This document shows, piece by piece, positions 16,924 to 24,453 of a stretch of DNA of 51,726 nt. The first letter of the stretch is position 1; each line of letters begins with the position of its first letter. Source of the stretch: DAOUTY01 sp964453665 (GTDB lineage Bacteria > Chloroflexota > Dehalococcoidia > SZUA-161). The notes under the pieces were generated by a model. It was not told the origin of the DNA. It saw only the letters and a program-made list of their open reading frames with translations, and ran no database searches. The DNA is taken from the NCBI GenBank assembly GCA_964453665.1, contig CAYVQT010000017.1:1-51726 (forward strand), read 5' to 3'. The position numbers and the translations under genes are program-made.

Positions 16924-17771
16924 AAGCGCTGATAACAGGCGCCGGGGGGATGCTGGCGAATGACCTGGTGCCTATACTCTCGGAACGGGGCTATGAAGTC
17001 CTCGCTCTGCCCCATGATAAGCTTGATAAGACCGATCTTGGAGCGATCAGGGCTACCGCAGATGGCTTTCAGCCGGAGCTTATCGTTAACTGTGCTGCCT
17101 ATAACAAAGTGGACGACGCGGAAAACGAAGAGCAACAGGCACTTATGGTGAACAGCTTTGGGGTTCAGAACCTCTGCCTTGTATGCCAGGAGATAGACAT
17201 CCCTTTAGTCCATTTCAGCACCGACTATGTTTTCGATGGTACCAAGGAAGGCCCTTACACTATATATGACGAGCCCAACCCTTTGGGCACGTACGGGCGC
17301 TCCAAGCTCCTCGGAGAGAAGTATGTGCTATGGCTTTTAAGCAAATTTTATCTGATTCGCACCACCTGGTTATTCGGCACTTATGGCAGGAACTTTATTG
17401 ATAATATGCTGGAGATCGGCCAAAGGCAGAAAAAGATATCGGTGGTTAATGATCAGCGGGGTTGCCCCACCTGGACCCGTCACCTGGCGGAAGCTGTTGT
17501 TGATCTGCTTGAGACAGGGAGGTACGGAGTATACCATATAACAAATTCCGAGCCTACCACCTGGTTTGAATTCGCCCGGGAGATATTCCGCCTCACAGGT
17601 ATGGATGTGGAGTTAGTCCCGGTAACCTCGGACCAGTTCCCCACACCGGCGAAGAGGCCTCTTAACAGTGTTCTGGACCCTTTCCCCCTTCCGCACCTAC
17701 TGGGGCGGGAGATGCCTTCATGGCGGGAAGGGCTCAGGGAACACTTAAAGCAGAAGGGCGTGGTTAAATAG
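16920..17771 (+). CDS. rmlD: dTDP-4-dehydrorhamnose reductase
   Basis: A 283-residue extended SDR that carries out the last step, NAD(P)H reduction to dTDP-L-rhamnose. Motifs: LITGAGGMLANDLV at the N-terminus, VNCAAYNKVDDAE, FSTDYVFDG and YGRSKLLGEKY (the YxxxK pair), all characteristic of RmlD. I use ATG 16920, whose last bases overlap the rmlC stop (ATGA) and which has GGGAGGT at suitable distance; an in-frame ATG 18 bases upstream would add MGGNDG inside rmlC and is less likely. Confidence 0.93.
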   Translation: MKALITGAGGMLANDLVPILSERGYEVLALPHDKLDKTDLGAIRATADGFQPELIVNCAAYNKVDDAENEEQQALMVNSFGVQNLCLVCQEIDIPLVHFSTDYVFDGTKEGPYTIYDEPNPLGTYGRSKLLGEKYVLWLLSKFYLIRTTWLFGTYGRNFIDNMLEIGQRQKKISVVNDQRGCPTWTRHLAEAVVDLLETGRYGVYHITNSEPTTWFEFAREIFRLTGMDVELVPVTSDQFPTPAKRPLNSVLDPFPLPHLLGREMPSWREGLREHLKQKGVVK

Positions 17772-17794
17772 TAGGGATTTAAGAGTAAAATAAA

Positions 17795-18742
17795 ATGAAG
17801 TTGCTTGTGACCGGCGGTGCCGGCTTTATAGGCTCCAACTTTGTTCATTACGTCTTGCGGGAACATCCCGACTATGAAGTGGTAAACCTTGATGCGCTGA
17901 CCTACGCTGGCAGTCTGGAAAATCTTGAGGGGGTTATGGACAATCCCGGGCACAAGTTTGTGCAGGGAAGAATCGAGGACGGCAACCTTGTAGGTCAATT
18001 AATGAAAGACATAGATGTGGTGGTTAACTTCGCCGCTGAGTCACATGTCGATAGGAGCATACTTGAGCCTCAGGTTTTCATTGTGACCAATGTTCTGGGT
18101 ACGCAGGTTCTGCTCGATGCTGCGCTGAAATATGAAGTGAAGCTCTTTTACCAGATATCGACAGACGAAGTCTATGGCGCACTCGAGCTTGATTCGAAAG
18201 AGAGGTTTACAGAGGATTCCCCCCTTCGCCCCAACTCCCCCTATGCTGCCAGCAAGACCTCCGCCGATCTGCTCGTTCGGGCTTATCATCGAACTTTCGG
18301 TCTTCCCGTGGTCATCTCGCGTTGCAGCAATAACTACGGGCCGCGGCAGCATCCGGAGAAATTTCTACCTACGGTTATCCTGAGTGCTCTGCACGACAGG
18401 CCTGTGCCTGTCTATGGTGACGGGCTCTACGTACGTGACTGGATTCACGTTGTAGACCACTGCCGCGCGATAGACTTTATCATGAGCAGTGGGGAAATAG
18501 GCCAGGTCTACAATATAGGCACTGATAATGAGTGGGCTAACATAGACCTGGCGAAGAAGGTGTTGCAGATACTGGGGAAAACCGATAGCCTGCTCCGGTC
18601 TGTCACCGATCGCCCTGGCCACGACAGGCGCTACGCGCTGGTCGGCGACAAGCTAAAGCGTGAACTTGACTGGAAGCCCTCTATCCCCTTCGACCAGGGC
18701 CTCACTGAGACCGTACGCTGGTATTCGGGAATTGGCGTTTGA
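17795..18742 (+). CDS. rmlB: dTDP-glucose 4,6-dehydratase
   Basis: A 315-residue extended SDR. The NAD motif VTGGAGFIGSNFVHYVL, the ADP-contacting NLDALTYAG, AAESHVDRSI, STDEVYG and the catalytic YAASKTSADLL are the diagnostic RmlB blocks. It converts dTDP-glucose to dTDP-4-keto-6-deoxyglucose. It ends the operon 23 bp after rmlD with only a weak ribosome site. Thus the pathway order is A, C, D, B rather than the common B, D, A, C. The gene ends 36 bp from the convergent etfA stop, with no evident terminator. Confidence 0.95.
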   Translation: MKLLVTGGAGFIGSNFVHYVLREHPDYEVVNLDALTYAGSLENLEGVMDNPGHKFVQGRIEDGNLVGQLMKDIDVVVNFAAESHVDRSILEPQVFIVTNVLGTQVLLDAALKYEVKLFYQISTDEVYGALELDSKERFTEDSPLRPNSPYAASKTSADLLVRAYHRTFGLPVVISRCSNNYGPRQHPEKFLPTVILSALHDRPVPVYGDGLYVRDWIHVVDHCRAIDFIMSSGEIGQVYNIGTDNEWANIDLAKKVLQILGKTDSLLRSVTDRPGHDRRYALVGDKLKRELDWKPSIPFDQGLTETVRWYSGIGV

Positions 18743-18778
18743 CCTCACCAGCGGCACTAATCGTATAGAGGCGTGATT

Positions 18779-19966
18779 CTATGCGAGCCCGCGTGTCTTT
18801 TTCAACCTGTCGGCCAGCATAGGTACTACCTGGAACAGGTCCCCCACGATTCCGTATGTGGCCACCTCGAAGATGGGTGCGTTCGGGTCTTCGTTTATGG
18901 CGACAATAACCTCGGCAGTCTGCATGCCGGCAAGGTGCTGTACTGCTCCGGAGATGCCACATGCGACATAGAGCTTGGGGCAGACAGTCTTACCTGTCTG
19001 GCCTACCTGATGGGAATAGGGAATCCAGCCGTCATCAACCGGGGGGCGTGACGAGCCCAGCGCTGCCCCCAGCGCATCCGCCAGTTCCGCTACTACCTGG
19101 AAATTATCAGGTTTGCCCAGACCGCGGCCGCCGGAGACAATAATCTCTGCCTCATCCAGCTTGACCCTCTCGGACAGGTCTTCGACGAAATTCAGCAGCT
19201 TTGTCCTGGCGGTGACAGATTCCTTGTCGAAATCCACCTTTATTATCTCTCCCTGCCGCTTTTCGTCCGGCGTCCCCCTTTTGCACACATGGGGTCGGAC
19301 GGTGGCCATCTGAGGCCTTCTCGCCTGGCATGTGATGGTGGCCATGACGTTGCCGCCGAAAGTGGGGCGTGTCTGCAGCAGGAGCTTGCTCTCAGGGTCG
19401 ATATCGAGGCCGGTGCAGTCGGCGGTGAGCCCCGTATAGATGATAGAAGCGACCCTCGGTATGAATGAGCGGCCCATCGCAGTGGCGCCGGCGAGAAGTA
19501 TCTCCGGCCTGCGCTCGCGGATTAAATCAACTAAAGCCGCGGTATAGTAATCTTCCTGGTGATCCGCCAGTGCGGGATCATCAACAAGATAGACCTTATC
19601 TGCGCCGTAAGCCACGAGCCCTTCAACCCCTTCGACTTTATGGCCGAGGCATATTGCGGCAAGCTCGGTCCCCAGCTTATCCGCCAGCTTTCGTCCCTCT
19701 GCCAGGAGTTCGTAGGCTACACTTTTCAGCCTGCCGTCTCGCTGCTCGGCGAATACCCAGACTCCCTGAAAGCCCTCGCTGACCTCTTGCACCACTTCCT
19801 CGATTGTTATGGCATCGTATGCGCATGCTTCGACGCAGGAGCCGCAGAGGTTGCAGCCTTCCTTGATCTGCGCTACATCGTCGATAACCTCTATCGCCCC
19901 GAAGGGACAGACGGGCTCACAGGCGCCGCAGCCGGTACACTTATCAGGGTCGATCTGTATTCCCAT
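18779..19966 (-). CDS. etfA: Electron transfer flavoprotein alpha subunit with N-terminal 2x[4Fe-4S] ferredoxin domain
   Basis: At 395 residues this EtfA is about 70 longer than usual. Residues 1-58 form a ferredoxin with two cluster motifs, CTGCGACEPVCP and CNLCGSCVEACA. The EtfA body follows, ending in the FAD domain GGRGLGKPDNF, VGQTGKTVCPKLYVACGISG and NEDPNAPIFEVATYGIVGDL. Ferredoxin-fused EtfA subunits are known from bifurcating or confurcating systems (for example CarE and LctC of Acetobacterium), linking ferredoxin, NAD and an acyl-CoA or hydroxyacid dehydrogenase. Start ATG has AGAGGA upstream. It lies downstream of etfB but 281 bp away, with interspersed repeats in between. Confidence 0.94.
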   Translation of the reverse strand: MGIQIDPDKCTGCGACEPVCPFGAIEVIDDVAQIKEGCNLCGSCVEACAYDAITIEEVVQEVSEGFQGVWVFAEQRDGRLKSVAYELLAEGRKLADKLGTELAAICLGHKVEGVEGLVAYGADKVYLVDDPALADHQEDYYTAALVDLIRERRPEILLAGATAMGRSFIPRVASIIYTGLTADCTGLDIDPESKLLLQTRPTFGGNVMATITCQARRPQMATVRPHVCKRGTPDEKRQGEIIKVDFDKESVTARTKLLNFVEDLSERVKLDEAEIIVSGGRGLGKPDNFQVVAELADALGAALGSSRPPVDDGWIPYSHQVGQTGKTVCPKLYVACGISGAVQHLAGMQTAEVIVAINEDPNAPIFEVATYGIVGDLFQVVPMLADRLKKTRGLA

Positions 19967-20030
19967 GCTTTTTCCTCTTGGTTAGTTAATATTCGGTTAG
20001 CATTTATCAGAATTATGGGTGGTTTGGAGC

Positions 20031-20083
20031 ATTTGCTCCAACCAGACCTGGAGCGTCTGCTCCAGGCTACCCCTTACTACCCC
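20031..20083. repeat. Interspersed repeat: double mini-hairpin copy 2, within the etf gene set
   Basis: TTGGAGCATTTGCTCCAA and CTGGAGCGTCTGCTCCAG are two perfect small palindromic stems, followed by GCTACCCCTTAC. The same architecture occurs at 1219-1270 and 48109-48162. The copy sits between etfB and etfA, which are normally contiguous. Confidence 0.65.
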
Positions 20084-20153
20084 CGCTCGCGGTGGATGTT
20101 ATCATCCACCGCAAACCACATACTACAGTCCTGCGCCTCCTTTTCCAAAACTG

Positions 20154-20243
20154 GGTGGGTTGAGCGCAGCGAAACCCACCACATAACTGACCGCCGATAG
20201 CTGAATGCTGAATAGGCGGGTTCCATTTCATTTCACCCACCCT
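20154..20243. repeat. Composite interspersed repeat between etfB and etfA
   Basis: GGGTTGAGCGCAGCGAAACC (with a matching ACCCACC end) equals the unit at 1325, and CTGAATAGGCGGGTTCCATT continues as in the unit at 1424-1482, with the intervening palindromes missing. Order and orientation are the same as at 1325-1482, so this looks like an internally deleted copy of the same composite element. Confidence 0.55.
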
Positions 20244-20247
20244 ACTA

Positions 20248-21027
20248 TTAGATTATCTCCTCCAGCCTCTCGACTAATTGGCCTACCTGTTCCTCAGGTG
20301 TCCCCTGTAGCATCTCGCTTTTGTGCTCCCTCCTGGGAAAGAATATCTTCACCACCCGGGTTGGGGAGCCGGCGATACCGGCCTTGTCGCTATCGACTCC
20401 AATATCTTCGGCTGTCCACACGGTTATCCGGGCGCTCTTAGCCTTCATACTACCGCGCAGTGATGGCAGGCGGGGCACATTAATCTCCTTGACCACGGTG
20501 ATTGCAGCGGGGAGGGCCATCTCAAGGACTTCGTAGCCTTCCTCGACCATTCGCTGCACCCTTATATATCCCTCCTTTATCTCCTCGATCTTGCTCACAT
20601 AGGCTACGAAGGGAATCCCCAGCATCTCGGATAGACCGGGACCTACCTGCCCCGTATCGCCATCCAGCGTCTGCTTGCCGCAGATTATCACATCGTAGTC
20701 AGCTATAGTGGCGATTGCTCTGGAGAGGACATAGGAGGTAGCCCAGGTGTCGGAGCCGGCGAAGACACGGTCGCTGATCAGAATGACCTCATCGGCTCCG
20801 AGAGAAACCGTTTCCCTCAGCGCATCCTCTGCCTGGGGAGGCCCCATGGTTATGACTGTGACCTTGCCGCCGCATCTCTCCTTCAGGCGAACGCCTTCCT
20901 CCAGTGCATAGGTATCGAAGGGATTGATGATACTTTCTACACCCTCCCGGACCAGCGTGTTGGTCTCGGGGTCTATCTTGATCTCAGTAGTGCCGGGCAC
21001 CTGCTTTATGCAAACCACGATGTTCAT
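20248..21027 (-). CDS. etfB: Electron transfer flavoprotein beta subunit
   Basis: A 259-residue EtfB with the family blocks IVVCIKQVPGTTEIKIDP, VESIINPFDTYALEEGVRLK, VITMGPPQAEDALRE, DVIICGKQTLDGDTGQVGPG and the C-terminal ARITVWTAEDIGVD. It binds the second flavin or AMP and pairs with EtfA to carry electrons from the acyl-CoA dehydrogenase. Its ATG overlaps the stop of the acyl-CoA dehydrogenase gene (ATGA), so the two are translationally coupled. The stop is followed by repeats and then etfA. Confidence 0.95.
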   Translation of the reverse strand: MNIVVCIKQVPGTTEIKIDPETNTLVREGVESIINPFDTYALEEGVRLKERCGGKVTVITMGPPQAEDALRETVSLGADEVILISDRVFAGSDTWATSYVLSRAIATIADYDVIICGKQTLDGDTGQVGPGLSEMLGIPFVAYVSKIEEIKEGYIRVQRMVEEGYEVLEMALPAAITVVKEINVPRLPSLRGSMKAKSARITVWTAEDIGVDSDKAGIAGSPTRVVKIFFPRREHKSEMLQGTPEEQVGQLVERLEEII

Positions 21028-22181
21028 TCTCTAAGCGCCTTTCTTTTCAACAACTCCAGGGCGATGACATTTCTCAGCACCTGATTGGTGCCCTCATATA
21101 TCTGGTTGATCTTGGCGTCACGCATCATCTTCTCCGCGGGATAGTCGCGCATGTAGCCCACGCCGCCGAATACCTGCACGGCATCGGTGGTTACCTTCAT
21201 CGCCATGTCAGTGGCGAAGACCTTGGCCATCGCTCCTTCCTCGGTAAAATTCTTGGCGCCGCTGTCGATAGTTTTGGCCGTGGCATAAATCAGGGCTCTG
21301 GCTGCTTCCAGTTCCATGTCCATATTGGCCAGCATGTGCTGAACGGCCTGGAAGGACGATACAGGGTGTCCGAATTGATGACGCTGGCGCGCATAAGCCA
21401 CCGCTGCCTCCAGTGCCCCCTGGGCGAGTCCAAGTGCCAGGGCAGCGACACCCGGGCGGGAAGAGTCCAGGGTCTTCATGGTCACGATGAACCCCAGTCC
21501 CTCTCTGCCCACCAGGTTTTCCTTAGGCACCCGGCAGTTATGGAAGACGAGCTCCCTGGTAGCGGCGGAGCGGATACCCAGCTTCCTCTCTTTTTTACCG
21601 AAGGTGAAGCCGGGCGTCCCTTTCTCCACTACGAAGGCGCTGGCGCCGCGGCTGCCTCTTGATGGGTCGGTCAGCGCGATAATGGTGTAAATCTCGGCCT
21701 CGCCACCGTTGGTGATGAACTGCTTGGTGCCGTTGATGATGTAGTCATCGCCATCGCGGGCGGCAGTAGCTTTTATGGCAGCGGCGTCGCTGCCGGCTCC
21801 GGACTCTGTTAGACCAAAGGCGGTAAGCTTCGCTCCGTCGGCTATTGTGGGGAGGTATTTCTGTTTCTGTTCCTCATTACCATAGAGAAGTATAGGCATG
21901 GCCCCGAGCGCGTCTGCGGCGTAGGTAAGGGCCACTCCACAGCAGGCCCGGCTCAGCTCCTCTATCGCTACGCACAGGGCGAAACAACCTTCCCCCAGAC
22001 CTTCGTACTGCTCAGGTATGAAGATTCTAAATAAGTCAGCATCGGCCATATCTTTGACTATTGCCCAGGGGAACTCCTCCTTCTCATCCAGCTCGGCACG
22101 AACGGGGAGTATCCTCTCCTCGGCGATCCTTCGGGCGAGCCCCTTGATTAGCTGCTGCTGTTCAGTTAAGAAATATTCCAA
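21024..22181 (-). CDS. Acyl-CoA dehydrogenase
   Basis: A 385-residue FAD enzyme of the acyl-CoA dehydrogenase family. Visible are AFGLTESGAGSDAAAIKATA (flavin and substrate loop), TKQFITNGGEA, the signature QVFGGVGYMRDYPAEKMMRD, and the catalytic Glu in QIYEGTNQVLRN near the C-terminus, placed as in short- and medium-chain enzymes. It oxidises an acyl-CoA to the 2-enoyl form and hands electrons to EtfAB encoded just downstream. The start is TTG 22181 with AAGGAG seven bases before; a promoter lies 40-67 bp upstream. Substrate length cannot be predicted from what I see. Confidence 0.93.
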   Translation of the reverse strand: MEYFLTEQQQLIKGLARRIAEERILPVRAELDEKEEFPWAIVKDMADADLFRIFIPEQYEGLGEGCFALCVAIEELSRACCGVALTYAADALGAMPILLYGNEEQKQKYLPTIADGAKLTAFGLTESGAGSDAAAIKATAARDGDDYIINGTKQFITNGGEAEIYTIIALTDPSRGSRGASAFVVEKGTPGFTFGKKERKLGIRSAATRELVFHNCRVPKENLVGREGLGFIVTMKTLDSSRPGVAALALGLAQGALEAAVAYARQRHQFGHPVSSFQAVQHMLANMDMELEAARALIYATAKTIDSGAKNFTEEGAMAKVFATDMAMKVTTDAVQVFGGVGYMRDYPAEKMMRDAKINQIYEGTNQVLRNVIALELLKRKALRE

Positions 22182-22220
22182 AGAAATTCTCCTTTATCAG
22201 GAATTTAGCAGAATAACGTA

Positions 22221-22248
22221 ATTGTAGCTATTTTTTGAAACTTATCAA
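22221..22248 (-). promoter_or_regulatory. Promoter of the acyl-CoA dehydrogenase-etf genes
   Basis: Reading the minus strand, TTGATA (22248-22243) and TACAAT (22226-22221) are 16 bp apart, a good sigma-70-type promoter. It leaves a leader of about 30 nt that includes the AAGGAG ribosome site of the TTG-initiated gene. Confidence 0.6.
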
Positions 22249-22303
22249 CCCCACCTGGCTGTTAGTGAGCGGAAGAGGTTGTCGCATTACGTAGCAGTAT
22301 GCC

Positions 22304-22356
22304 GATACTGGTCGTTTATAATGGTGTACTGTTATACTGGTATTATGGTATACCAT
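22304..22356. promoter_or_regulatory. Cluster of TACTGGT/GGTATACC sites
   Basis: Within about 50 bp lie GATACTGGT, TGGTGTACTG, TATACTGGTAT and the perfect 12-bp palindrome ATGGTATACCAT (22345-22356). The same words recur at 39674-39687, 39983-40011, 40855-40884 and 43301-43330, around a ParA gene. This cluster lies between the acyl-CoA dehydrogenase promoter and the stop of the nitronate monooxygenase-like gene. Its function is inferred only from recurrence. Confidence 0.5.
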
Positions 22357-22359
22357 CTA

Positions 22360-23316
22360 TTACGAGTGGAGGCGCTCCACTATACTCTCGGCCTGGCTTA
22401 TTATATGATCGATTATCTCCTTAACACTCAATATATCGTCGACTAGACCTACCACAGGACCGCAGGCGACGACTCCAGCTTCGACGTCGTTCTCGAAGAG
22501 CACCTTCTTATAATTATCACCTCCGATGAAAGGCAGTAGCTCGAGCATGGTGGTGCCTTTACTCTCCAGTTCCAGCACTTTCTCCGTAGCTGCGTTTCTG
22601 CGTACCCTGTAAGCCCTGTTCAACGAACGCTCTATATAAACAGTATCAGTAGCTTCGGTCCGAACAAGCCAGTCTTTGAACATCCCGCTGGCCGGGCACT
22701 CGTGGGAGGCCATGAGTCTGGTGCCAATCTGTACACCGGAGGCGCCGAGAGCCAGTGCTGATACAAAAGCCCGGCCGTCGCCAACTCCGCCGGCTGCGAT
22801 CACCGGTATCTTCAGAGAGTCCACAGCCAGCGGTATCATGATCGAGAGTGGGAGGTCGTCCAGGCCGGTATGCCCCGCTGCCTCGTAGCCCACGAGGGTA
22901 ACAGCATCGACACCTGCCCGCTCTGCCGATTTGGCGTGCCTCACCGTAGCGCACTTGTGAAGCACAATGATACCCGCGTTTTTGAGCTGCTTTACATAAG
23001 GAGCGGGGTTAAGGGCCGCAGTTTCCACGAGCTTGACCTTTTCTTCAACGACTACTTCCATATCCTCGTTGATCCTGTTCGGGTCTCTAGTAATAAGGGC
23101 GATGTTCACGCCGAATGGTCTATCGGTGAGATCGCGGCAGGTCCTGATCTGCTCCCTCAATTCCTCCTTATTCTCGCAGGTAACAGCAGCGATAAGCCCA
23201 AAGCCACCGGCGTTGGAAATCGCTGCTGCCAGCTCGGCGTTACTAAGGTATGCCATCGCCCCTCCGATGATGGGATAGTCGATGCCAAGGAGCCCGGTCA
23301 GTCTTGTTTTGAACAT
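22360..23316 (-). CDS. Nitronate monooxygenase / FabK-like FMN enzyme
   Basis: A 318-residue TIM-barrel flavoprotein (PF03060). The N-terminal LLGIDYPIIGGAMAYLSNAE, NAGGFGLIAAVT, GVDAVTLVGYEAAGHTG and PVIAAGGVGDGRAFVSALAL blocks are shared by nitronate monooxygenases and the enoyl-ACP reductase FabK. The middle His in AAGHTG is present in both groups, so the two roles (nitroalkane oxidation or fatty acid synthesis) cannot be separated by eye. I start at ATG 23316 because AAGGAG precedes it and the family begins at this residue; the upstream in-frame extension of 34 residues is not family-like. Monocistronic. Confidence 0.85.
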   Translation of the reverse strand: MFKTRLTGLLGIDYPIIGGAMAYLSNAELAAAISNAGGFGLIAAVTCENKEELREQIRTCRDLTDRPFGVNIALITRDPNRINEDMEVVVEEKVKLVETAALNPAPYVKQLKNAGIIVLHKCATVRHAKSAERAGVDAVTLVGYEAAGHTGLDDLPLSIMIPLAVDSLKIPVIAAGGVGDGRAFVSALALGASGVQIGTRLMASHECPASGMFKDWLVRTEATDTVYIERSLNRAYRVRRNAATEKVLELESKGTTMLELLPFIGGDNYKKVLFENDVEAGVVACGPVVGLVDDILSVKEIIDHIISQAESIVERLHS

Positions 23317-23473
23317 ATTTACCTTCTCCTTATCGCCCTGGGGCTTGACTAAGGGTAGCATCAGGTGAAGGCGTAAGTCAACATGGAGTCTGTTTGCGTA
23401 GCAGCAGGGCAGGGGCATTCCGGCAAGTCTGCGCTGGCGGGCTGGAGGTTAACATAAGTAAGATTTCGCTGAT

Positions 23474-23522
23474 GTATGCCTAGACAGCCAGGCATCTAGG
23501 CATACAGACGTCTGGCTGTCTA
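23474..23522. promoter_or_regulatory. Two mutually exclusive hairpins
   Basis: GTATGCCTAG (23474-23483) pairs with CTAGGCATAC (23496-23505), a perfect 10-bp stem. TAGACAGCCAG (23481-23491) pairs with CTGGCTGTCTA (23512-23522), a perfect 11-bp stem. The two stems share bases 23481-23483 and are interleaved, so only one can form at a time. The element lies about 160-210 bp upstream of the start of the minus-strand nitronate monooxygenase-like gene. It could be an attenuator-like leader or simply a palindromic repeat. Confidence 0.5.
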
Positions 23523-24002
23523 TCATGCTGAGAGGCTGTATGTTTAAACAGCTAATTTACATGGTTGGATGCCTTTTTAGCCAGGGGAATACGTTTTTGA
23601 ACGTAAATGAAAACGAGGCTCTGAGATCAAAATCTGGGCGTTTTTTGCCAGGGAAGAAGGGTTTACTTCGTAAATACAGTTTAGGGATGTGATACCGATT
23701 AAAATTCGCTTTTTTTCAGGAAGGGCAAAACGCTGAGTAGGGGACAGCACTGGCAGGATTTATAGGGAATTTCAAATGTGAAAAGTCATACTGGTGGAGT
23801 AACACAGAGATGTCTGCCGGTTACACAAGGAGCTAGCACACTGTATTGGCAAAAAGAGAGGCAGAATAATTATTGAGTTTAGATAGAAGCTAAAGGATTG
23901 GCAGCTTGTAAAGTAAGTACATAGTGTAGTTAGCACGGCACTAATTATTAACACAGCGTTTAGAAGAAGTAGGACGTTGTGTAAAAAGATATAGTTAAGG
24001 AC

Positions 24003-24032
24003 TTGTGTATGGGCTATGTATTGTGTTATACT
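24003..24032 (+). promoter_or_regulatory. Promoter of the zinc-finger gene
   Basis: TTGTGT (24003-24008) and TATACT (24027-24032) are 18 bp apart. Transcription would start near 24040, giving a leader of about 20 nt that contains GGAGGGG before ATG 24063. Confidence 0.5.
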
Positions 24033-24062
24033 TTGTGTGGCAATATATGCTGGAGGGGTTAA

Positions 24063-24407
24063 ATGTTTAGGTGCAGGGAGTGCGGGAAAGAGTTCAGTGA
24101 CTGGCACGCACTTGGAGGCCACATGAGGACGCATAGGGCGAAAAAGGAGCGCGGTATAAACTTGCCTACCGATGAAGAGCAGAAGAAAGAGATATTAGGG
24201 AGGGCACTGGACAAACTAAGTGAACTAAGCCCGCAGGAGGCATGGCAGATTGTAGTGAACTGGATAATGGATATATACAGGCAGGAGACAATTCGAGAGG
24301 AGACCATACAGGCTTACCGTATGAGGTTGCATGATAGTGAGGCGAAGATAGATGCGATACAGAATGATTTGAAAAAGCTGCAGCAGATGGTCACGGGGAG
24401 TCAGTAG
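24063..24407 (+). CDS. Small protein with a classical C2H2 zinc finger
   Basis: A 114-residue protein. Residues 4-24 read CRECGKEFSDWHALGGHMRT then H, an exact C-x2-C-x12-H-x3-H finger of the eukaryote-like type, including the hydrophobic core Phe and Leu; the ALGGH segment resembles the QALGGH helix of plant fingers. It is unlike the bacterial Ros/MucR finger, which has a different spacing. A basic linker (RAKKERG) follows, then a helical, charged region to the end with heptad-like Leu/Ile positions (ETIQAYRMRLHDSEAKIDAI), probably a coiled coil for oligomerisation. A DNA- or RNA-binding role is likely but the target is unknown. A GGAGGGG ribosome site is present. It sits just upstream of aspS. 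Confidence 0.82.
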   Translation: MFRCRECGKEFSDWHALGGHMRTHRAKKERGINLPTDEEQKKEILGRALDKLSELSPQEAWQIVVNWIMDIYRQETIREETIQAYRMRLHDSEAKIDAIQNDLKKLQQMVTGSQ

Positions 24408-24416
24408 GTAGCCGCA

Positions 24417-24446
24417 TTTACAAAGAGCCGGGCAATCAGCTATAAT
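24417..24446 (+). promoter_or_regulatory. aspS promoter predicting a leaderless mRNA
   Basis: TTTACA (24417-24422) and a perfect TATAAT (24441-24446) are separated by 18 bp. ATG 24454 begins 7 nt after the -10 element, exactly where transcription should start, and no ribosome site lies between. This is the clearest leaderless arrangement in the window. Confidence 0.65.
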
Positions 24447-24453
24447 CTGTGCC

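Larger units (their letters stand above)
23317..24062. other. AT-rich intergenic region, 746 bp
   Basis: The spacer becomes clearly more AT-rich after about 23530. It contains the two overlapping hairpins at 23474-23522 and the promoter of the zinc-finger gene at its right end. A 120-codon minus-strand frame (23772-24134) runs antisense into the zinc-finger gene; its composition (strings of Leu, Ile, Thr, Ser) and absent ribosome site argue against coding. I see no tRNA-like fold. Confidence 0.5.

Noticed and set aside
23772..24134. 120-codon minus-strand open frame
   Set aside because: Lies in AT-rich spacer and runs antisense into the zinc-finger gene; no ribosome site and unlike a folded protein.
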